A stretch of 64,000 nt of DNA from JACJWR01 sp963752505 (GCA_963752505.1 CAVVYM010000012.1:62001-126000), one strand, 5' to 3'. Shown: positions 43,920 to 56,695, counted from the stretch's first letter. Numbers and translations are program-made. The notes: generated by a model from the sequence alone, not told the origin.

Positions 43920-46904
43920 GTGTCCAAGGTCCGGGTCTACGAACTCGCCAAAGAATTAGGTATTGAGAGCAAGGAAGCAGTCGCCAAGCTTCGGGAACTT
44001 GGCGAATTTGTGAAGAGCGCTTCGTCCAGCATTGAAGCTCCGGCGGCCAAGAAGCTCCGGGCGGCCTACTCCGCTCCGGCTGCCGATTCGAAAAATGGCG
44101 GCACGCCGGCTGCGGGTTCCGCGCCGAGCCGGGAGCGGCCAGCAGCCAAACCGGCCAGACCAACGCCGGCGGCACCTTCTCCCAACAAGCCAGCAGCCGC
44201 CAGTCCGGGCGCGAGGCCCGCATCAGGGGAGCCCTCGGCGACCCCCGGACGCCGGCCGGCCGCCGCGCAAGGTTCAGCGCCAACCGCTACCCCCGCCACC
44301 TCGCCGACGGGTGCCCCCTCGCCTGGATCCACGCCACCTGGAGGTGCCACCCCTGGCCGCCCGACCGGACCTGCGCCGCGCAAAGCTCCGGCCGCAGGCG
44401 ACGGTGACACCACGTCGGCCGCGCCTAGCCCTCAGGCTGCCCCGGCCGCAAAGGAATCCACGCAATCCGCTGCACCCAGCCCGGCGGCAGGTAAGCCTGC
44501 GCCGCCAGCAGGTCGCGGTCCTGCTCCGGCACCCGGACCCCGCCCAGGCTCGGGAGCCAAGCGCCCCTCGAGTGCACGCCCCCCCTCGGGGCCACGGCCG
44601 GGCAACAACCCGTTCAGCAGCAGCCAAGGAATGCGGCAGGGAACGCCGCGGCCGGGCAACAACCCGTTCAGCAGCAGCCAGGGCATGAAGTCGGACAGCC
44701 CCGCCCCCGGCGGTCCTCGCCCCAACCCCAACATGATGCCCTCGCGTCCGCGCAAGCCAGCGGCCCCGACTGGCCGCGGCGGTTCTCGTCCCGGCGGTCG
44801 CGATGGTCGTCCAGGTGGTGGCGGCGGCAACCGCGGCGGATTCAGCGGCGGTGGCCAGCGCCCAGGTGGCGGCGGCGGAGCAGGCGCAGCTACGTCTGGC
44901 CGTCCCGGCCAGGGGCGGCCCGGCGGTGGCGGACCCGGCCGACCAGGTCAAGCCGGGGGCGCTTTTGGGCGTCCTTCGGGGCCGGGCGGACGCTTCGGCG
45001 GCCGACCAGGCCGCAAGAGTCGAAAGTCCAAGCGTGCCAAACGCCAAGAGTTCGACAACATGGATGCACCCACGCTTGGCGGTGCCAAGGTTGCGATGGG
45101 CGATGGCCGCACGATCCGGCTACCGCGCGGTGCCTCGTTGACTGATCTTGCCGAGCGCATCGAGGTGAATCCGGCCGCGCTGGTCGCGGCGTTGTTCGGC
45201 CTCGGCGAAGTTGTCACGGCCACCCAGTCCGTGGGCGACGAGACGCTTGAACTGCTAGGCGCCGAGTTGAACTACGACATCCAGGTCGTTTCGCCGGAGG
45301 ATGAAGACCGAGAGCTGCTGGAGCGTTTCAACATCGAGTTTGGCGAGAACGAAGGCATCGACGATGACCTTCGGGCTCGCCCGCCGGTGGTGACCGTGAT
45401 GGGTCACGTCGACCACGGAAAGACGAAACTGCTCGACGCCGTGCGCCACACCAACGTCGTGAGCGGCGAGGCGGGCGGCATCACGCAGCACATCGGTGCC
45501 TATCAGGTGAAGGCCCACCCCGGCGAGGAAGCCGAGCGGGCGATCACGTTCATCGACACCCCTGGTCACGAGGCGTTCACAGCCATGCGTGCGCGCGGTG
45601 CCAAGGTCACCGATATCGCCATCTTGGTGGTTGCCGCGGACGACGGCGTCAAACCGCAAACCATCGAGGCGCTCAACCACGCCCAGGCGGCCGATGTCCC
45701 CATCGTGGTGGCGGTCAACAAGATCGACAAGGAAGGCGCCGATCCCACCAAGGTGCGCGGCCAGCTCACAGAGTACGGGCTGGTGGCCGAGGAGTACGGC
45801 GGCGAGACCATCTTCGTCGATGTCTCGGCCAAGCAGCGCTCGGGCATCACCGAACTCCTCGAGGCGGTGCTGCTCACGGCTGATGCAGCGTTGGACCTGC
45901 GGGCGAATCCGAACCAGGACGCCCAAGGCGTGGCCATCGAGGCCCACCTCGACAAGGGTCGCGGTCCGGTCGCGACGGTGCTGGTTCAGCGTGGCACCCT
46001 GCGCCCGGGTGACTCGATCGTCGCTGGCGATGCCCACGGCCGCGTGCGCGCCATGCTCGACGAATTCGGCAACACGCTAAGCGAGGCTTTGCCCTCGCGC
46101 CCCGTGCAGGTGCTCGGCCTCACCACCGTGCCGGGCGCGGGCGACACCTTCCTCGTTGTGGAGGAAGATCGCGTCGCACGCCAGATCGCCAACACCCGGC
46201 AAGCGCGCGAGCGCAATGCGCAGCTGGCGCAGAGCCGGGGTCGGCGTACGCTCGAGGACTTCCTCAAGCAGGTGGAGCGGGGCGCGGTCGAGGAGCTCAA
46301 GCTCATCCTCAAGGGCGACGTGTCCGGGTCCGTCGAGGCCCTCGAAGATGCACTGGTCAAACTCGAAGTTGGTGACGACGTGTCGCTGCGCGTGATCCAC
46401 CGCGGCGTCGGTGCCATCACCGAGAACGACGTCACGTTGGCCAGCGCGTCCGACGCGGTGATCATCGGCTTCAACGTTCGGCCCGAGGGCAAGTCCCGGG
46501 AGCTCGCAGAACGAGAGAACGTCGACGTCCGGTACTACAGCGTCATCTACCAGGCCATCGACGACGTGGAGGCAGCCCTCAAGGGCATGCTCAAGCCGGA
46601 GTACGAAGAAGCTCAGCTCGGCACCGCGGAGGTGCGCGAGGTCTTCAGGTCATCGAAGTTCGGCAACATCGCCGGTTCGCTGGTGCGATCCGGAGTCATC
46701 GTGCGCAACTCGAAGGCTCGCCTCGTGCGCGACGGCGTGGTTGTGGCCGACAATCTCACGGTCCAATCGCTGCGTCGCTTCAAGGACGACGCGACGGAGG
46801 TCCGTGAAGGCTACGAGTGCGGTATCGGCCTTGGATCCTTCAACGACATCAAGGTCGATGACGTGATCGAGACCTTCGAAATGAGGGAGAAGGAGCGGGC
46901 ATGA
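43920..46904 (+). CDS. infB: Translation initiation factor IF-2
   Basis: 994 residues from GTG 43920 (CGGAGAGAA upstream). N-terminal IF2_N motif [20 protein letters not shown]; then about 300 residues rich in Pro, Ala, Gly; a second IF2_N region (about 395-450). The G domain starts near residue 480: [36 protein letters not shown]. Domains II-IV follow, ending in [13 protein letters not shown]. It places initiator tRNA on the 30S. The long disordered linker is typical for actinobacteria. Confidence 0.96.
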   Translation: MSKVRVYELAKELGIESKEAVAKLRELGEFVKSASSSIEAPAAKKLRAAYSAPAADSKNGGTPAAGSAPSRERPAAKPARPTPAAPSPNKPAAASPGARPASGEPSATPGRRPAAAQGSAPTATPATSPTGAPSPGSTPPGGATPGRPTGPAPRKAPAAGDGDTTSAAPSPQAAPAAKESTQSAAPSPAAGKPAPPAGRGPAPAPGPRPGSGAKRPSSARPPSGPRPGNNPFSSSQGMRQGTPRPGNNPFSSSQGMKSDSPAPGGPRPNPNMMPSRPRKPAAPTGRGGSRPGGRDGRPGGGGGNRGGFSGGGQRPGGGGGAGAATSGRPGQGRPGGGGPGRPGQAGGAFGRPSGPGGRFGGRPGRKSRKSKRAKRQEFDNMDAPTLGGAKVAMGDGRTIRLPRGASLTDLAERIEVNPAALVAALFGLGEVVTATQSVGDETLELLGAELNYDIQVVSPEDEDRELLERFNIEFGENEGIDDDLRARPPVVTVMGHVDHGKTKLLDAVRHTNVVSGEAGGITQHIGAYQVKAHPGEEAERAITFIDTPGHEAFTAMRARGAKVTDIAILVVAADDGVKPQTIEALNHAQAADVPIVVAVNKIDKEGADPTKVRGQLTEYGLVAEEYGGETIFVDVSAKQRSGITELLEAVLLTADAALDLRANPNQDAQGVAIEAHLDKGRGPVATVLVQRGTLRPGDSIVAGDAHGRVRAMLDEFGNTLSEALPSRPVQVLGLTTVPGAGDTFLVVEEDRVARQIANTRQARERNAQLAQSRGRRTLEDFLKQVERGAVEELKLILKGDVSGSVEALEDALVKLEVGDDVSLRVIHRGVGAITENDVTLASASDAVIIGFNVRPEGKSRELAERENVDVRYYSVIYQAIDDVEAALKGMLKPEYEEAQLGTAEVREVFRSSKFGNIAGSLVRSGVIVRNSKARLVRDGVVVADNLTVQSLRRFKDDATEVREGYECGIGLGSFNDIKVDDVIETFEMREKERA
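44595..44680 (+). repeat. Direct 32-nt repeat in the infB linker
   Basis: An identical 32-nt segment occurs at 44595-44626 and 44649-44680 (period 54 nt, 18 codons), encoding [11 protein letters not shown] twice. Confidence 0.85.
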
Positions 46905-47334
46905 GCGAGGCACGCGCCAGGCGGTTGGCCGAGGTGATCCACGAAGTGGTCGCCGAAGCCCTCAAGTTCAAGGTGAAGGATCCACGTGTGGGTTTCGTCA
47001 CCGTCACGGACGTACGGGTGACCCAGACCTGCACGACGCGACGGTGTTCTACACCGTGCTCGGAGATCCGGTGGAGCAGGAGGCCACAGCCGCAGCGCTG
47101 GAATCGGCGACCGGGCTCCTGCGATCTGAGGTGGGTAGCCAGACCGGCGTCAAGTTCACGCCCACGCTCACCTTCACCCCGGATGCAGTGCCGGAGAACG
47201 CCCGTCACATCGAGGACCTTCTGCGCACGGCCGCGGAGCGCGACTCCGAGATCGCGGCGGCGGCCAAAGATGCCGAGTTTGCCGGCGACTCCGACCCGTA
47301 CCGCGCCGAGGAACCGACCCCGGATCAGCAGTGA
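46901..47334 (+). CDS. rbfA: Ribosome-binding factor A, one frameshift
   Basis: The start ([20 protein letters not shown]) overlaps the infB stop, and the C-terminal part ([40 protein letters not shown]) is in another frame. One C is missing at about 47028, where the family continues from DVRVTQ into an [12 protein letters not shown] segment. With it restored the product is about 144 residues and normal. RbfA matures the 16S rRNA 5' end and is near-universal, so a consensus error is more likely than gene loss. The stop overlaps nrnA. Confidence 0.9.
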
Positions 47335-48344
47335 GCACAGCTGACGGTGGCGACGAGTGGCACGAACTCGTCGCCACCCTCGCGGATGCGTCGTCGGCGG
47401 TGGTGGTGGGGCACATCAATCCGGATCCTGACGCACTGGGATCCGCCCTTGCACTCGCGCTGGGCCTGCGGGAAGTCGGATGCCCAAGAGTGCAGGTGTC
47501 CTTCGACGCGGACCCGTTCGAGGTGCCTCGCTCGCTGCGGTGGTTGCCCGGTGTCGAAGACCTGGTCGTGGCCCCAACCGACGTCATGGCCGACCCGGCC
47601 TGCCTGATCGCGGTCGACTGCGCGGCACCCGACCGCTTGGGAAGGCTGCTGGCCGTCCGTGAGCGGGCTGGCACGTTCGCCGTGATCGACCACCACGCGT
47701 CGAATCCCGGATTCGGCGACATCAACGTCGTGGCGCCGCAGGCACCGGCGGCCGGCGAGTTGGTGGCGCGGCTGTTGACCGACCTCGGGTGCGATTGGAC
47801 GCCGGATATCGCCACGAATCTCTATGCGGCCATCAGTTCCGATACCGGCAGCTTCCGTTTCCCTGCCACCAGCGCCGACACCCACCAGTGGGCCGCCCTG
47901 CTGCATGACAGCGGGATCGACCATGCCCGCATCGCCCGCCAACTCTTCGCCAGTCGGCCGCTCGCGGTGGCTCGACTGGCCGGACACATGCTCGCGACCA
48001 GCACCTACGAGGCCGACGCACTGGCCGGTGCCGGACTGCTCGTAGGTGTGGTCAGCAGAGCGGACCGAGAAGTGGACGGCGTTCCGTTCGACGAAGTGGA
48101 ATCCCTCGTGTCCGATCTGGCATCGGTGGGGGAAGCAGACACGGCGGTACTTCTGAAGGAGGACGACCACGGTCGTTGGCGGGTGTCGACGCGCAGCAGG
48201 GGAGCCGTCGACCTCGGTGCCTTCGCTGCAAGCAGGGGTGGCGGTGGACACGCGCAAGCCGCTGGCTACACCGGCGCAGGGCGCGTCGACGAGGTCTCAG
48301 CGGATCTGCGGCGTGGCCTACCCGAGTACCTGGTGAGCCGTTGA
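47331..48344 (+). CDS. nrnA: DHH/DHHA1 phosphoesterase (NrnA, nanoRNase/pAp phosphatase)
   Basis: 337 residues, GTG start overlapping rbfA. DHH domain: [34 protein letters not shown], and [19 protein letters not shown] with the DHH triad. DHHA1 domain ends with [16 protein letters not shown]. Such enzymes degrade 2-5 nt RNAs and dephosphorylate pAp; some cleave c-di-AMP-derived pApA. Position between rbfA and truB is conserved. Confidence 0.93.
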   Translation: MSTADGGDEWHELVATLADASSAVVVGHINPDPDALGSALALALGLREVGCPRVQVSFDADPFEVPRSLRWLPGVEDLVVAPTDVMADPACLIAVDCAAPDRLGRLLAVRERAGTFAVIDHHASNPGFGDINVVAPQAPAAGELVARLLTDLGCDWTPDIATNLYAAISSDTGSFRFPATSADTHQWAALLHDSGIDHARIARQLFASRPLAVARLAGHMLATSTYEADALAGAGLLVGVVSRADREVDGVPFDEVESLVSDLASVGEADTAVLLKEDDHGRWRVSTRSRGAVDLGAFAASRGGGGHAQAAGYTGAGRVDEVSADLRRGLPEYLVSR

Positions 48345-49279
48345 AGAGGGCCGATCAGCCGCCGTTGGGATTCGTGTTCATCGACAAACCCGCAGGGGTG
48401 ACCAGCCACGATGTGGTGGCTCGGGTGCGCCGCATGCTCGGCACCCGGCGCGTCGGGCATGCGGGCACCCTGGACCCCATGGCAACCGGCGTGCTGGTGC
48501 TTGGAATCGGGCGCGCGACCAGGCTGCTGTCCCTGGCCTCGGCCGCAGACAAGAGCTACCGGGCAGTCATTCGACTGGGACAGTCCACCACCACCGACGA
48601 CGCAGAGGGCGAGTGCACGGCAACCGCCACGGCATCACACGTCGACCACGATGAGGTACGGGCCGCCGCGGCCCAATTCGTGGGGCACATCATGCAGCGT
48701 CCGAGTGCTGTGAGCGCGGTGAAGATCGACGGGAAGCGAGCCTACGCCCGAGTCAGATCCGGCGAGGACGTCACGTTGCCGCCACGCCCGGTGGTCGTGC
48801 ATGAGTTCGAGGTTGAGCAACTGACTCGGCCTGCCGACGGGTCGGCCGCACTCGATGTGCAGGTGCGAGTGCGGTGTGGCAGCGGGACGTATGTGCGCGC
48901 ACTTGCGCGCGACCTCGGGGAGGTCCTCGGGGTCGGTGGCCACCTCACCTCACTGCGCCGCATCGAATCCTCGGGCATTTCGCTGGCCGACTGCGTGCCG
49001 CTGGCGGAATTCGAAGGCGCCCAGCAGGTGCATCCGGCGATCGAGGTGCTCGGCAACTGGTTGCCTGTCGTACGCGCGGACGACGCTGTCATCGCGCGGC
49101 TGCGTCACGGCCAGCAGGTAGCGCTTGATGCGTTCGCTGGCGATCGGTCGCCTCGATCGATGACAGAAGGTGACGCCGAGCGTTGGGCCGTGGCGAGCGG
49201 CGACGATGAAGTGGTCGCGATTGCGACCGTGACGGGGGCCACGGTGCAGCCCACCATCGTGCTCTCGCCAGCGGATTGA
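48341..49279 (+). CDS. truB: tRNA pseudouridine(55) synthase
   Basis: 312 residues from TTG 48341, overlapping the nrnA stop. Motif I LGFVFIDKPAGVTSHDVVAR, catalytic Asp in VGHAGTLDPMATGVLVLGIG, and QRPSAVSAVKIDGKRAYARV; KCGSGTYVRALARDL-like segment RCGSGTYVRALARDLGEVL. Actinobacterial C-terminal extension present. The rare TTG start is the only one in frame next to the overlap. Confidence 0.93.
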   Translation: MKRADQPPLGFVFIDKPAGVTSHDVVARVRRMLGTRRVGHAGTLDPMATGVLVLGIGRATRLLSLASAADKSYRAVIRLGQSTTTDDAEGECTATATASHVDHDEVRAAAAQFVGHIMQRPSAVSAVKIDGKRAYARVRSGEDVTLPPRPVVVHEFEVEQLTRPADGSAALDVQVRVRCGSGTYVRALARDLGEVLGVGGHLTSLRRIESSGISLADCVPLAEFEGAQQVHPAIEVLGNWLPVVRADDAVIARLRHGQQVALDAFAGDRSPRSMTEGDAERWAVASGDDEVVAIATVTGATVQPTIVLSPAD

Positions 49280-49354
49280 CGATAGGGTCGAAGCCACGCC
49301 GAGGCGGGGCCTACGGCCGACGTTGGGCTCAACTCACCATTTGGAGACGACCAC

Positions 49355-50311
49355 GTGAAGCGCTGGTACAGCCTCAACGATGTGGAACGCAGTTCACCGG
49401 TAGTGGCGATTGGCGTCTACGACGGCGTCCATCGCGGGCATCGCCTGCTGGTGCGCAAGGCCATCCAGGATGCGCGGGAGGCCGGTGTACCGGCGGTCGT
49501 GTTGACCTTCGACCCGAATCCCGCCGAAGTCGTCCGGCCTGACCCGCCGACCCGGCTGTCGACCCTCGCGCAGCGGCTGCTGCTGCTGGAGTCGCTGGGG
49601 GTGGACGCGACCTTCGTCATGCCCTTCGACAAGAAAACCTCGCACCAGGAACCTTCCGCCTTCGTGGAGGAGATTCTGGTGGACGCGCTGGGTACCTCCG
49701 CTGTGGTTGTGGGCGAGAACTTCCGCTTCGGTCACCGGGCCAGGGGGGACGTTGCCGAATTGCGATCCATGGGCCAACGGCACGGCATCGTCGTTGATGC
49801 CGTGCCGCTCTTGTGCGAGGAACTCCTGGGGCGCCGCGACGTGCCGATCAGCTCCACCGAGATCCGGTCCCTGGTGGCAGCAGGCGACGTGAGCGCAGCC
49901 ACGCGTGGACTCGCGCGCCCCCATCGGGTTGAGGGTGAGGTCGTTGAGGGGGACCGGCGGGGGCGGGAACTGGGCTACCCCACTGCCAACCTGCGCACCA
50001 CGACGCTGGCCGCCATCCCTGCGGACGGCGTCTACGCCGGCCAGATGGTCGTGTCGCCGTATGGCTCGGAACAACGAACCTACCCGGCGGCGATCAGCGT
50101 CGGCGACAACCCGACGTTCCCGGACCAGACCCGCAGGATCGAGGCCTATGCGATGGGCGTGGGTGACGATCTAGATGTCTACAACACGCATGTGGCAATC
50201 GACTTCGTGTCCCGGCTCCGCCGCCAGATTGAGTTCACCTCGGCCGCTGCGCTCACCAAGCAGATGGCGCTGGACGTCGACGAAGCCCGCGAGCATCTGG
50301 GTCTCATCTGA
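49355..50311 (+). CDS. ribF: Bifunctional riboflavin kinase/FAD synthetase
   Basis: 318 residues, GTG start after TTGGAGACG. Adenylyltransferase half: VVAIGVYDGVHRGHRLLVRK, VVLTFDPNPAEVV, VVVGENFRFGHRARGDV, and ISSTEIRSLVAAGDV. Riboflavin-kinase half: GEVVEGDRRGRELGYPTANL and DGVYAGQMVV. Makes FMN and FAD, cofactors for the several flavoenzymes of the window. TAGGGT at 49283 may be a promoter. Confidence 0.95.
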   Translation: MKRWYSLNDVERSSPVVAIGVYDGVHRGHRLLVRKAIQDAREAGVPAVVLTFDPNPAEVVRPDPPTRLSTLAQRLLLLESLGVDATFVMPFDKKTSHQEPSAFVEEILVDALGTSAVVVGENFRFGHRARGDVAELRSMGQRHGIVVDAVPLLCEELLGRRDVPISSTEIRSLVAAGDVSAATRGLARPHRVEGEVVEGDRRGRELGYPTANLRTTTLAAIPADGVYAGQMVVSPYGSEQRTYPAAISVGDNPTFPDQTRRIEAYAMGVGDDLDVYNTHVAIDFVSRLRRQIEFTSAAALTKQMALDVDEAREHLGLI

Positions 50312-50379
50312 CGGCCTCGCGTCACCGCTCCTCGGCCGTTCGAAGGGTCCGGGTTCGCCACCGGCGGGGACTGGTGGGG

Positions 50380-50385
50380 TAAGAT
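50380..50385 (+). promoter_or_regulatory. Candidate -10 box for rpsO
   Basis: TAAGAT in the 177-bp gap after ribF; leader of about 97 nt to rpsO with GAGAGGAA before the ATG. The -35 is poor. Confidence 0.4.
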
Positions 50386-50488
50386 TCGTGGTGAACCATC
50401 ACTGGACGGACGCCCGGTGTTGGCATATCCCGCCCTACTCAAGCGCCAGGTGTCTGCGCGTGGGCCTGACCCGCGTCCGAGAGGAATA

Positions 50489-50758
50489 ATGTCGATCGAT
50501 CAAGAAACCAAGCAGCGCATCATCACCGAGTACGCAACCCACGAGGGCGACACTGGTAGCCCCGAGGTGCAGGTGGCGCTGTTGTCCCATCGGATTGCTC
50601 ATCTGACCGAGCACCTCAAGTCCCACAAGCACGACCACCACTCACGGCGTGGTCTGTTGCTGCTGGTGGGTCGGCGTCGCCGACTGCTGAACTATGTTGC
50701 CGAGAACGACATCGAGCGCTACCGCGCACTTATCGAGCGTCTTGGCCTGCGTCGCTAG
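50489..50758 (+). CDS. rpsO: 30S ribosomal protein S15
   Basis: 89 residues from ATG 50489. Typical S15: [40 protein letters not shown] and [21 protein letters not shown]15 binds 16S rRNA helices 20-22 and organises the platform. It precedes pnp as in most bacteria. Confidence 0.97.
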   Translation: MSIDQETKQRIITEYATHEGDTGSPEVQVALLSHRIAHLTEHLKSHKHDHHSRRGLLLLVGRRRRLLNYVAENDIERYRALIERLGLRR

Positions 50759-50837
50759 TCGCTGCCACCTACTGACCAACCCATTTATCCCCGCCCTGCC
50801 GTAATCGCGTAAGGCGAGTCGCGCGTGGGACGGTCCT

Positions 50838-50905
50838 CGGTGGTGGCCTTGCGGAAGCTGACGCGTGTCGGCTCCGCAAGCCCTCGATCGAAGACCGCAC
50901 CACCG
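50838..50905 (+). promoter_or_regulatory. Nested hairpin in the rpsO-pnp intergenic region
   Basis: Inner stem CTTGCGGA (50848-50855) with TCCGCAAG (50873-50880), continued after one bulged A by GC/GC and GAC/GTC around a GCGT loop. Outer stem CGGTGGTG (50838-50845) with CACCACCG (50898-50905). Such a structure is where RNase III cuts rpsO-pnp mRNA in E. coli and Streptomyces; that role here is inferred. Confidence 0.6.
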
Positions 50906-50952
50906 ACTGCGGCGCGATTGACGGCTCGGGCTCACCACTAAGGAGGAACCCT

Positions 50953-53157
50953 ATGGAGGGTCCCGAAGTTCGCAGTGCCACTGCGGTCCTGGATAACGGA
51001 CCGTTCGGCACCAAAGAGATTCGATTCGAAACCGGGCGTCTCGCCCGTCAGGCCGCCGGCTCGGCCGTCGCCTACCTCGACGACGACACCATGCTGCTCT
51101 CGGCCACCACGGCCGGGAAGCACCCGAAGGAGCACTTCGACTTCTTCCCGCTGACCGTCGATGTCGAAGAGCGCATGTACGCCGCCGGGCGCATCCCCGG
51201 TTCGTTCTTCCGCAGGGAAGGGCGGCCCAGTGAGGACGCCATCCTCACCTGCCGCCTGATCGACCGGCCGCTGCGCCCCTCGTTCGTCAAGGGCCTGCGC
51301 AACGAGGTCCAGGTCGTGGTCACCGTGTTGTCGCTCAACCCGGATCACCTCTACGACGTGCTGGCCATCAACGCTGCTTCGCTGTCGACGCAGCTCTCCG
51401 GCCTGCCCTTCTCCGGTCCGATCGGCGCGGTGCGAGTCGCGCTCATCGACGGTCGCTGGGTGGCATTCCCCGGACACGCCGACCTTGAGCGCGCCGTCTT
51501 CGACATGGTCGTCGCGGGTCGCGTTGTGGGCGACGACGTGGCCATCATGATGGTCGAGGCCGAAGCCACGGACGAAACTGTCGACCTGGTGGCAGGTGGG
51601 GCGCAAGCTCCCACCGAGGACGTTGTCGCCGAGGGCCTCGAAGCCGCCAAGCCGTTCATTCGTGCGCTGTGTGACGCACAGTCCGAACTGGCCGCTGTTG
51701 CTGCCAAGCCGACGAGGGACTTCCCCGTGTTCCCCGACTACCAGCCGGACGCCTACGACGCGGTGGCCCGAGTGGCCACCGACGAGTTGGCCGCGGCGCT
51801 CACCATCGCCGACAAGTTGGAGCGCCAAACGGCGCAGGACCGCGTGAAGGATCACGTGGTGGACGAACTGGCCGGGGAGTTCGAGGGTCGCGAGAAGGAA
51901 CTCGGTGCGGCCTTCAACGCGCTGACCAAGAAGTTGGTGCGGCAGCGGATTCTCACCGACCAGGTGCGCATCGACGGCCGTGGCGTGTCCGACATCCGTA
52001 CCCTCTCGGCCGAGGTTGAGGTCATTCCCAGGGCGCACGGTTCCGCTCTGTTTGAGCGTGGTGAGACGCAGATCCTGGGTGTCACCACCCTCAACATGCT
52101 GAGGATGGAGCAGCAGCTCGACACGCTGTCTCCCACCACCCGCAAGCGCTACATGCACAACTACAACTTCCCGCCTTACTCGACCGGCGAAACGGGTCGA
52201 GTCGGGTCGCCGAAGCGGCGCGAGATCGGTCACGGTGCACTCGCCGAGAGGGCTCTGGTGCCCGTACTGCCGAAGCGGGATGACTTCCCGTATGCCATCC
52301 GCCAGGTGTCTGAGGCTTTGGGATCGAACGGGTCCACCTCCATGGGTTCGGTGTGCGCCTCCACGATGTCGCTGCTCAACGCCGGTGTGCCGCTGCGCGC
52401 TCCGGTGGCGGGCATCGCCATGGGTCTGGTCTCCGACGAGGTCAACGGTGAGACGCGCTACGTGGCGCTCACGGACATCCTGGGTGCCGAAGATGCCTAC
52501 GGCGACATGGACTTCAAGGTCGCCGGCACCAAGAACTTCGTCACCGCGCTGCAGTTGGACACCAAACTGGATGGGATTCCCGCATCTGTGCTGGCGTCGG
52601 CATTGCAGCAGGCACGCGACGCCAGACTGGCTGTGCTCGACGTGATGCTCGAGGCCATCGACGCGCCCGACGAGATCAACGAGCTCGCCCCGCGGATCAT
52701 TCGCATCACCATCCCGGTCGACAAGATCGGCGAGGTGATCGGACCCAAGGGCAAGATCATCAACCAGATCCAGGAAGAGACCGGCGCCGACATCGCGATC
52801 GAGGACGACGGCACGATCTTCATCGGCGCCACCAACGGCCCGGCGGCGGAGTCGGCTCGCGACCAGATCAACGCGATCGCCAACCCCACACTGCCGAACG
52901 TCGGGGATCGCTACCTGGGCACGGTCGTGAAGATCACCAACTTCGGAGCTTTCATCTCGCTCGTTCCGGGTCGGGACGGTCTGCTGCACATTTCCGAGGT
53001 CAAGAAGTTGGTGCCCGGCAAGAAGCGGATTGACGCGGTCGAGGACGTCCTGAGCGTGGGTCAGAAGGTCCAGGTTGAGATCAAGGAAGTTGACCAGCGC
53101 GGCAAGTTGAGCCTGATGCCCGTGCTGGAAGACGAAGCAGCCCCTGTCGAGGGCTGA
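50953..53157 (+). CDS. pnp: Polyribonucleotide nucleotidyltransferase (PNPase)
   Basis: 734 residues, ATG after AAGGAGGAA. Two RNase PH cores: [20 protein letters not shown] and [11 protein letters not shown] in the first; [20 protein letters not shown] and [20 protein letters not shown] with [10 protein letters not shown] in the second. KH ([20 protein letters not shown]) and S1 domains end the protein. It degrades RNA phosphorolytically from the 3' end and in actinobacteria also adds 3' tails. Confidence 0.97.
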   Translation: MEGPEVRSATAVLDNGPFGTKEIRFETGRLARQAAGSAVAYLDDDTMLLSATTAGKHPKEHFDFFPLTVDVEERMYAAGRIPGSFFRREGRPSEDAILTCRLIDRPLRPSFVKGLRNEVQVVVTVLSLNPDHLYDVLAINAASLSTQLSGLPFSGPIGAVRVALIDGRWVAFPGHADLERAVFDMVVAGRVVGDDVAIMMVEAEATDETVDLVAGGAQAPTEDVVAEGLEAAKPFIRALCDAQSELAAVAAKPTRDFPVFPDYQPDAYDAVARVATDELAAALTIADKLERQTAQDRVKDHVVDELAGEFEGREKELGAAFNALTKKLVRQRILTDQVRIDGRGVSDIRTLSAEVEVIPRAHGSALFERGETQILGVTTLNMLRMEQQLDTLSPTTRKRYMHNYNFPPYSTGETGRVGSPKRREIGHGALAERALVPVLPKRDDFPYAIRQVSEALGSNGSTSMGSVCASTMSLLNAGVPLRAPVAGIAMGLVSDEVNGETRYVALTDILGAEDAYGDMDFKVAGTKNFVTALQLDTKLDGIPASVLASALQQARDARLAVLDVMLEAIDAPDEINELAPRIIRITIPVDKIGEVIGPKGKIINQIQEETGADIAIEDDGTIFIGATNGPAAESARDQINAIANPTLPNVGDRYLGTVVKITNFGAFISLVPGRDGLLHISEVKKLVPGKKRIDAVEDVLSVGQKVQVEIKEVDQRGKLSLMPVLEDEAAPVEG

Positions 53158-55220
<2,063 letters not shown>

Positions 55221-55225
55221 CAGCG

Positions 55226-55705
55226 GTGACGCCTAAGTTCTGGGCCTACGTGATGGCCGTCGGTGCGGCGGCCTACATGGGCGTGATGCTGTGGCAGGGG
55301 TGGCGCTTCCTCACGGCAGGTTCGCCCGTGACGGCTGTTTTAGGTATAGCGGTCATGGTGTTGCCGTTGATCGGGTTTTGGCTGGTGTGGCGTGAATTGC
55401 GGTTCGCGGACGCCGTGGGGAAGTTGGCGCAGAGGCTGGCGGAGGAGACTGAACTGCCACCCGAATTGCCGCGCACTCCTGGCGGGCGCGTACAACCTGA
55501 GGCGGCCGCGACGGAGTTCTCCGAAGCGCAGGCCCAACTCGCCCTGGGACCGCGCGACCCAGCAGCCTGGTTTCGGATGTCGTTGGCCTACGAGGCCGGT
55601 CGCGACAGGCCTCGGGCTCGAGCCGCCATGCGCTACGCGCTGGCGCTCGAAGCGGGAACCGCGCCCGACGAGCCGCCGGCCCGGCTACGGCCGCCCGAAA
55701 ACTGA
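55226..55705 (+). CDS. Small membrane protein of unknown function
   Basis: 159 residues, GTG start 5 nt after dapB. Two N-terminal hydrophobic segments (AYVMAVGAAAYMGVMLWQGW and AVLGIAVMVLPLIGFWLVWR) precede a soluble helical region with a TPR-like PAAWFRMSLAYEAGRDRPRA segment. This type of gene follows dapB in many actinobacteria. Function unknown. Confidence 0.75.
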   Translation: MTPKFWAYVMAVGAAAYMGVMLWQGWRFLTAGSPVTAVLGIAVMVLPLIGFWLVWRELRFADAVGKLAQRLAEETELPPELPRTPGGRVQPEAAATEFSEAQAQLALGPRDPAAWFRMSLAYEAGRDRPRARAAMRYALALEAGTAPDEPPARLRPPEN

Positions 55706-55817
55706 GCCGAGTGACGTCAAGGACCGGGTGAAAACGCCCGGTGCCGCGTGCGATGCGGTGTTTGTACGCGATTCAGCCGGGCCCAACGTCGCCCAACAGC
55801 GAGTTGCAGGTTCTTGT

Positions 55818-55853
55818 GCACCTTATGGCCCCAGATCCACCCACATAAGGTGC
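55818..55853. terminator. Perfect 10-bp inverted repeat, terminator or operator
   Basis: GCACCTTATG (55818-55827) and CATAAGGTGC (55844-55853) with a 16-nt spacer. It lies in the noncoding 55706-55898 stretch between the small membrane protein gene and the convergent azlD remnant. Confidence 0.4.
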
Positions 55854-55898
55854 CCAAAAGCCGCGAATTCGGGCTTCACGCGAATTGTCGGCAGGGAA

Positions 55899-56149
55899 TC
55901 AACCCTTTTCGTGCGCAGGCCGTAGCGCCGGGTGTCTCCACGCGGCAAGCCCTGCCAGTCGGGCATCCACGCCCGCCTGGCTGCCCGTGGTGAGGGTGGA
56001 CACCGCGATGAGCGCGGCCAACAGGCCCACGGGCAGCAACAGGGTGGCCTGCTTGATCCGCGGGTGGGTGACGACCTTCTCCGGCACAAGGTGTCCCAGA
56101 TATTTCTGCAGCCAGGCCAATACCGACGTGACGACGACTGTTACCCACC
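55899..56149 (-). pseudogene. azlD: Remnant of azlD (branched-chain amino acid exporter small subunit)
   Basis: The minus-strand frame reads LRWVTVVVTSVLAWLQKYLG and HLVPEKVVTHPRIKQATLLL with PVGLLAALIAVSTLTTGSQA and VDARLAGLAA, matching AzlD. No regular start codon remains and the C-terminus drifts into unrelated residues before a stop, so the last membrane helix is lost. AzlCD exports branched-chain amino acids or analogues. Confidence 0.6.
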
Positions 56150-56618
56150 TCAGGACTCACCCCGGGACCCGACGAACGCGGCCACGATGCCAACCGCGCC
56201 ACCGAGGAGCACCGGACCGCCCGGCGGTGCGAAGAGCGTGGTAACCAGCGCCGCGTTCCAGCCCGCGTAGACGGCAATGCCAGTTGCCTAGAACGCCGTT
56301 CGTGCCGCCCTGGGTTGAGCCGCGTCGTAGTGGGCCAAGGCCGTAGCCGTGGATTCGTCGATGGTCAGTTGGGCGGCAGCCGGCTGCCGTCACGCCGCTG
56401 CCGCCGGCACCGATCACGCCGATGAAGGCGAACTGGGACCCGCCGGTGAACTTGAGGGCTGACAGCACCATCGACTATGCGGTAGTCAGTCCGCTGGCCA
56501 CAGCCAGGGCACCGAAGGAGAGACCGAACATACCGACCGCGAGGCCGATGCCGGCGGCGTCGCGAATGATCCGCCAGCGGCGCGCCAGCCACAGCGGGTC
56601 CGGCGGCATCGGGGTCAC
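56150..56618 (-). pseudogene. azlC: Remnant of azlC (branched-chain amino acid exporter large subunit)
   Basis: From GTG 56618 the frame reads RRWRIIRDAAGIGLAVGMFG and SFGALAVASGLTTA, then an in-frame TAG (56475-56477), then MVLSALKFTGGSQFAFIGVI, an AzlC hallmark. After GAGGSGVTAA the family sequence jumps to another frame (TIDESTATALAHYDAAQ), with the conserved NALYG-type segment missing and a second TAG (56288-56290). Two stops, a frame change and a deletion show real decay, unlike the single-base problems elsewhere. Confidence 0.65.
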
Positions 56619-56695
56619 GCTGTCGGAGTGTAGGCCCGCAACCTGGTGTGCCCGCCCGGCCCACCAGAGTCGGGGTGGTCAGCCGAACCCCGAGG

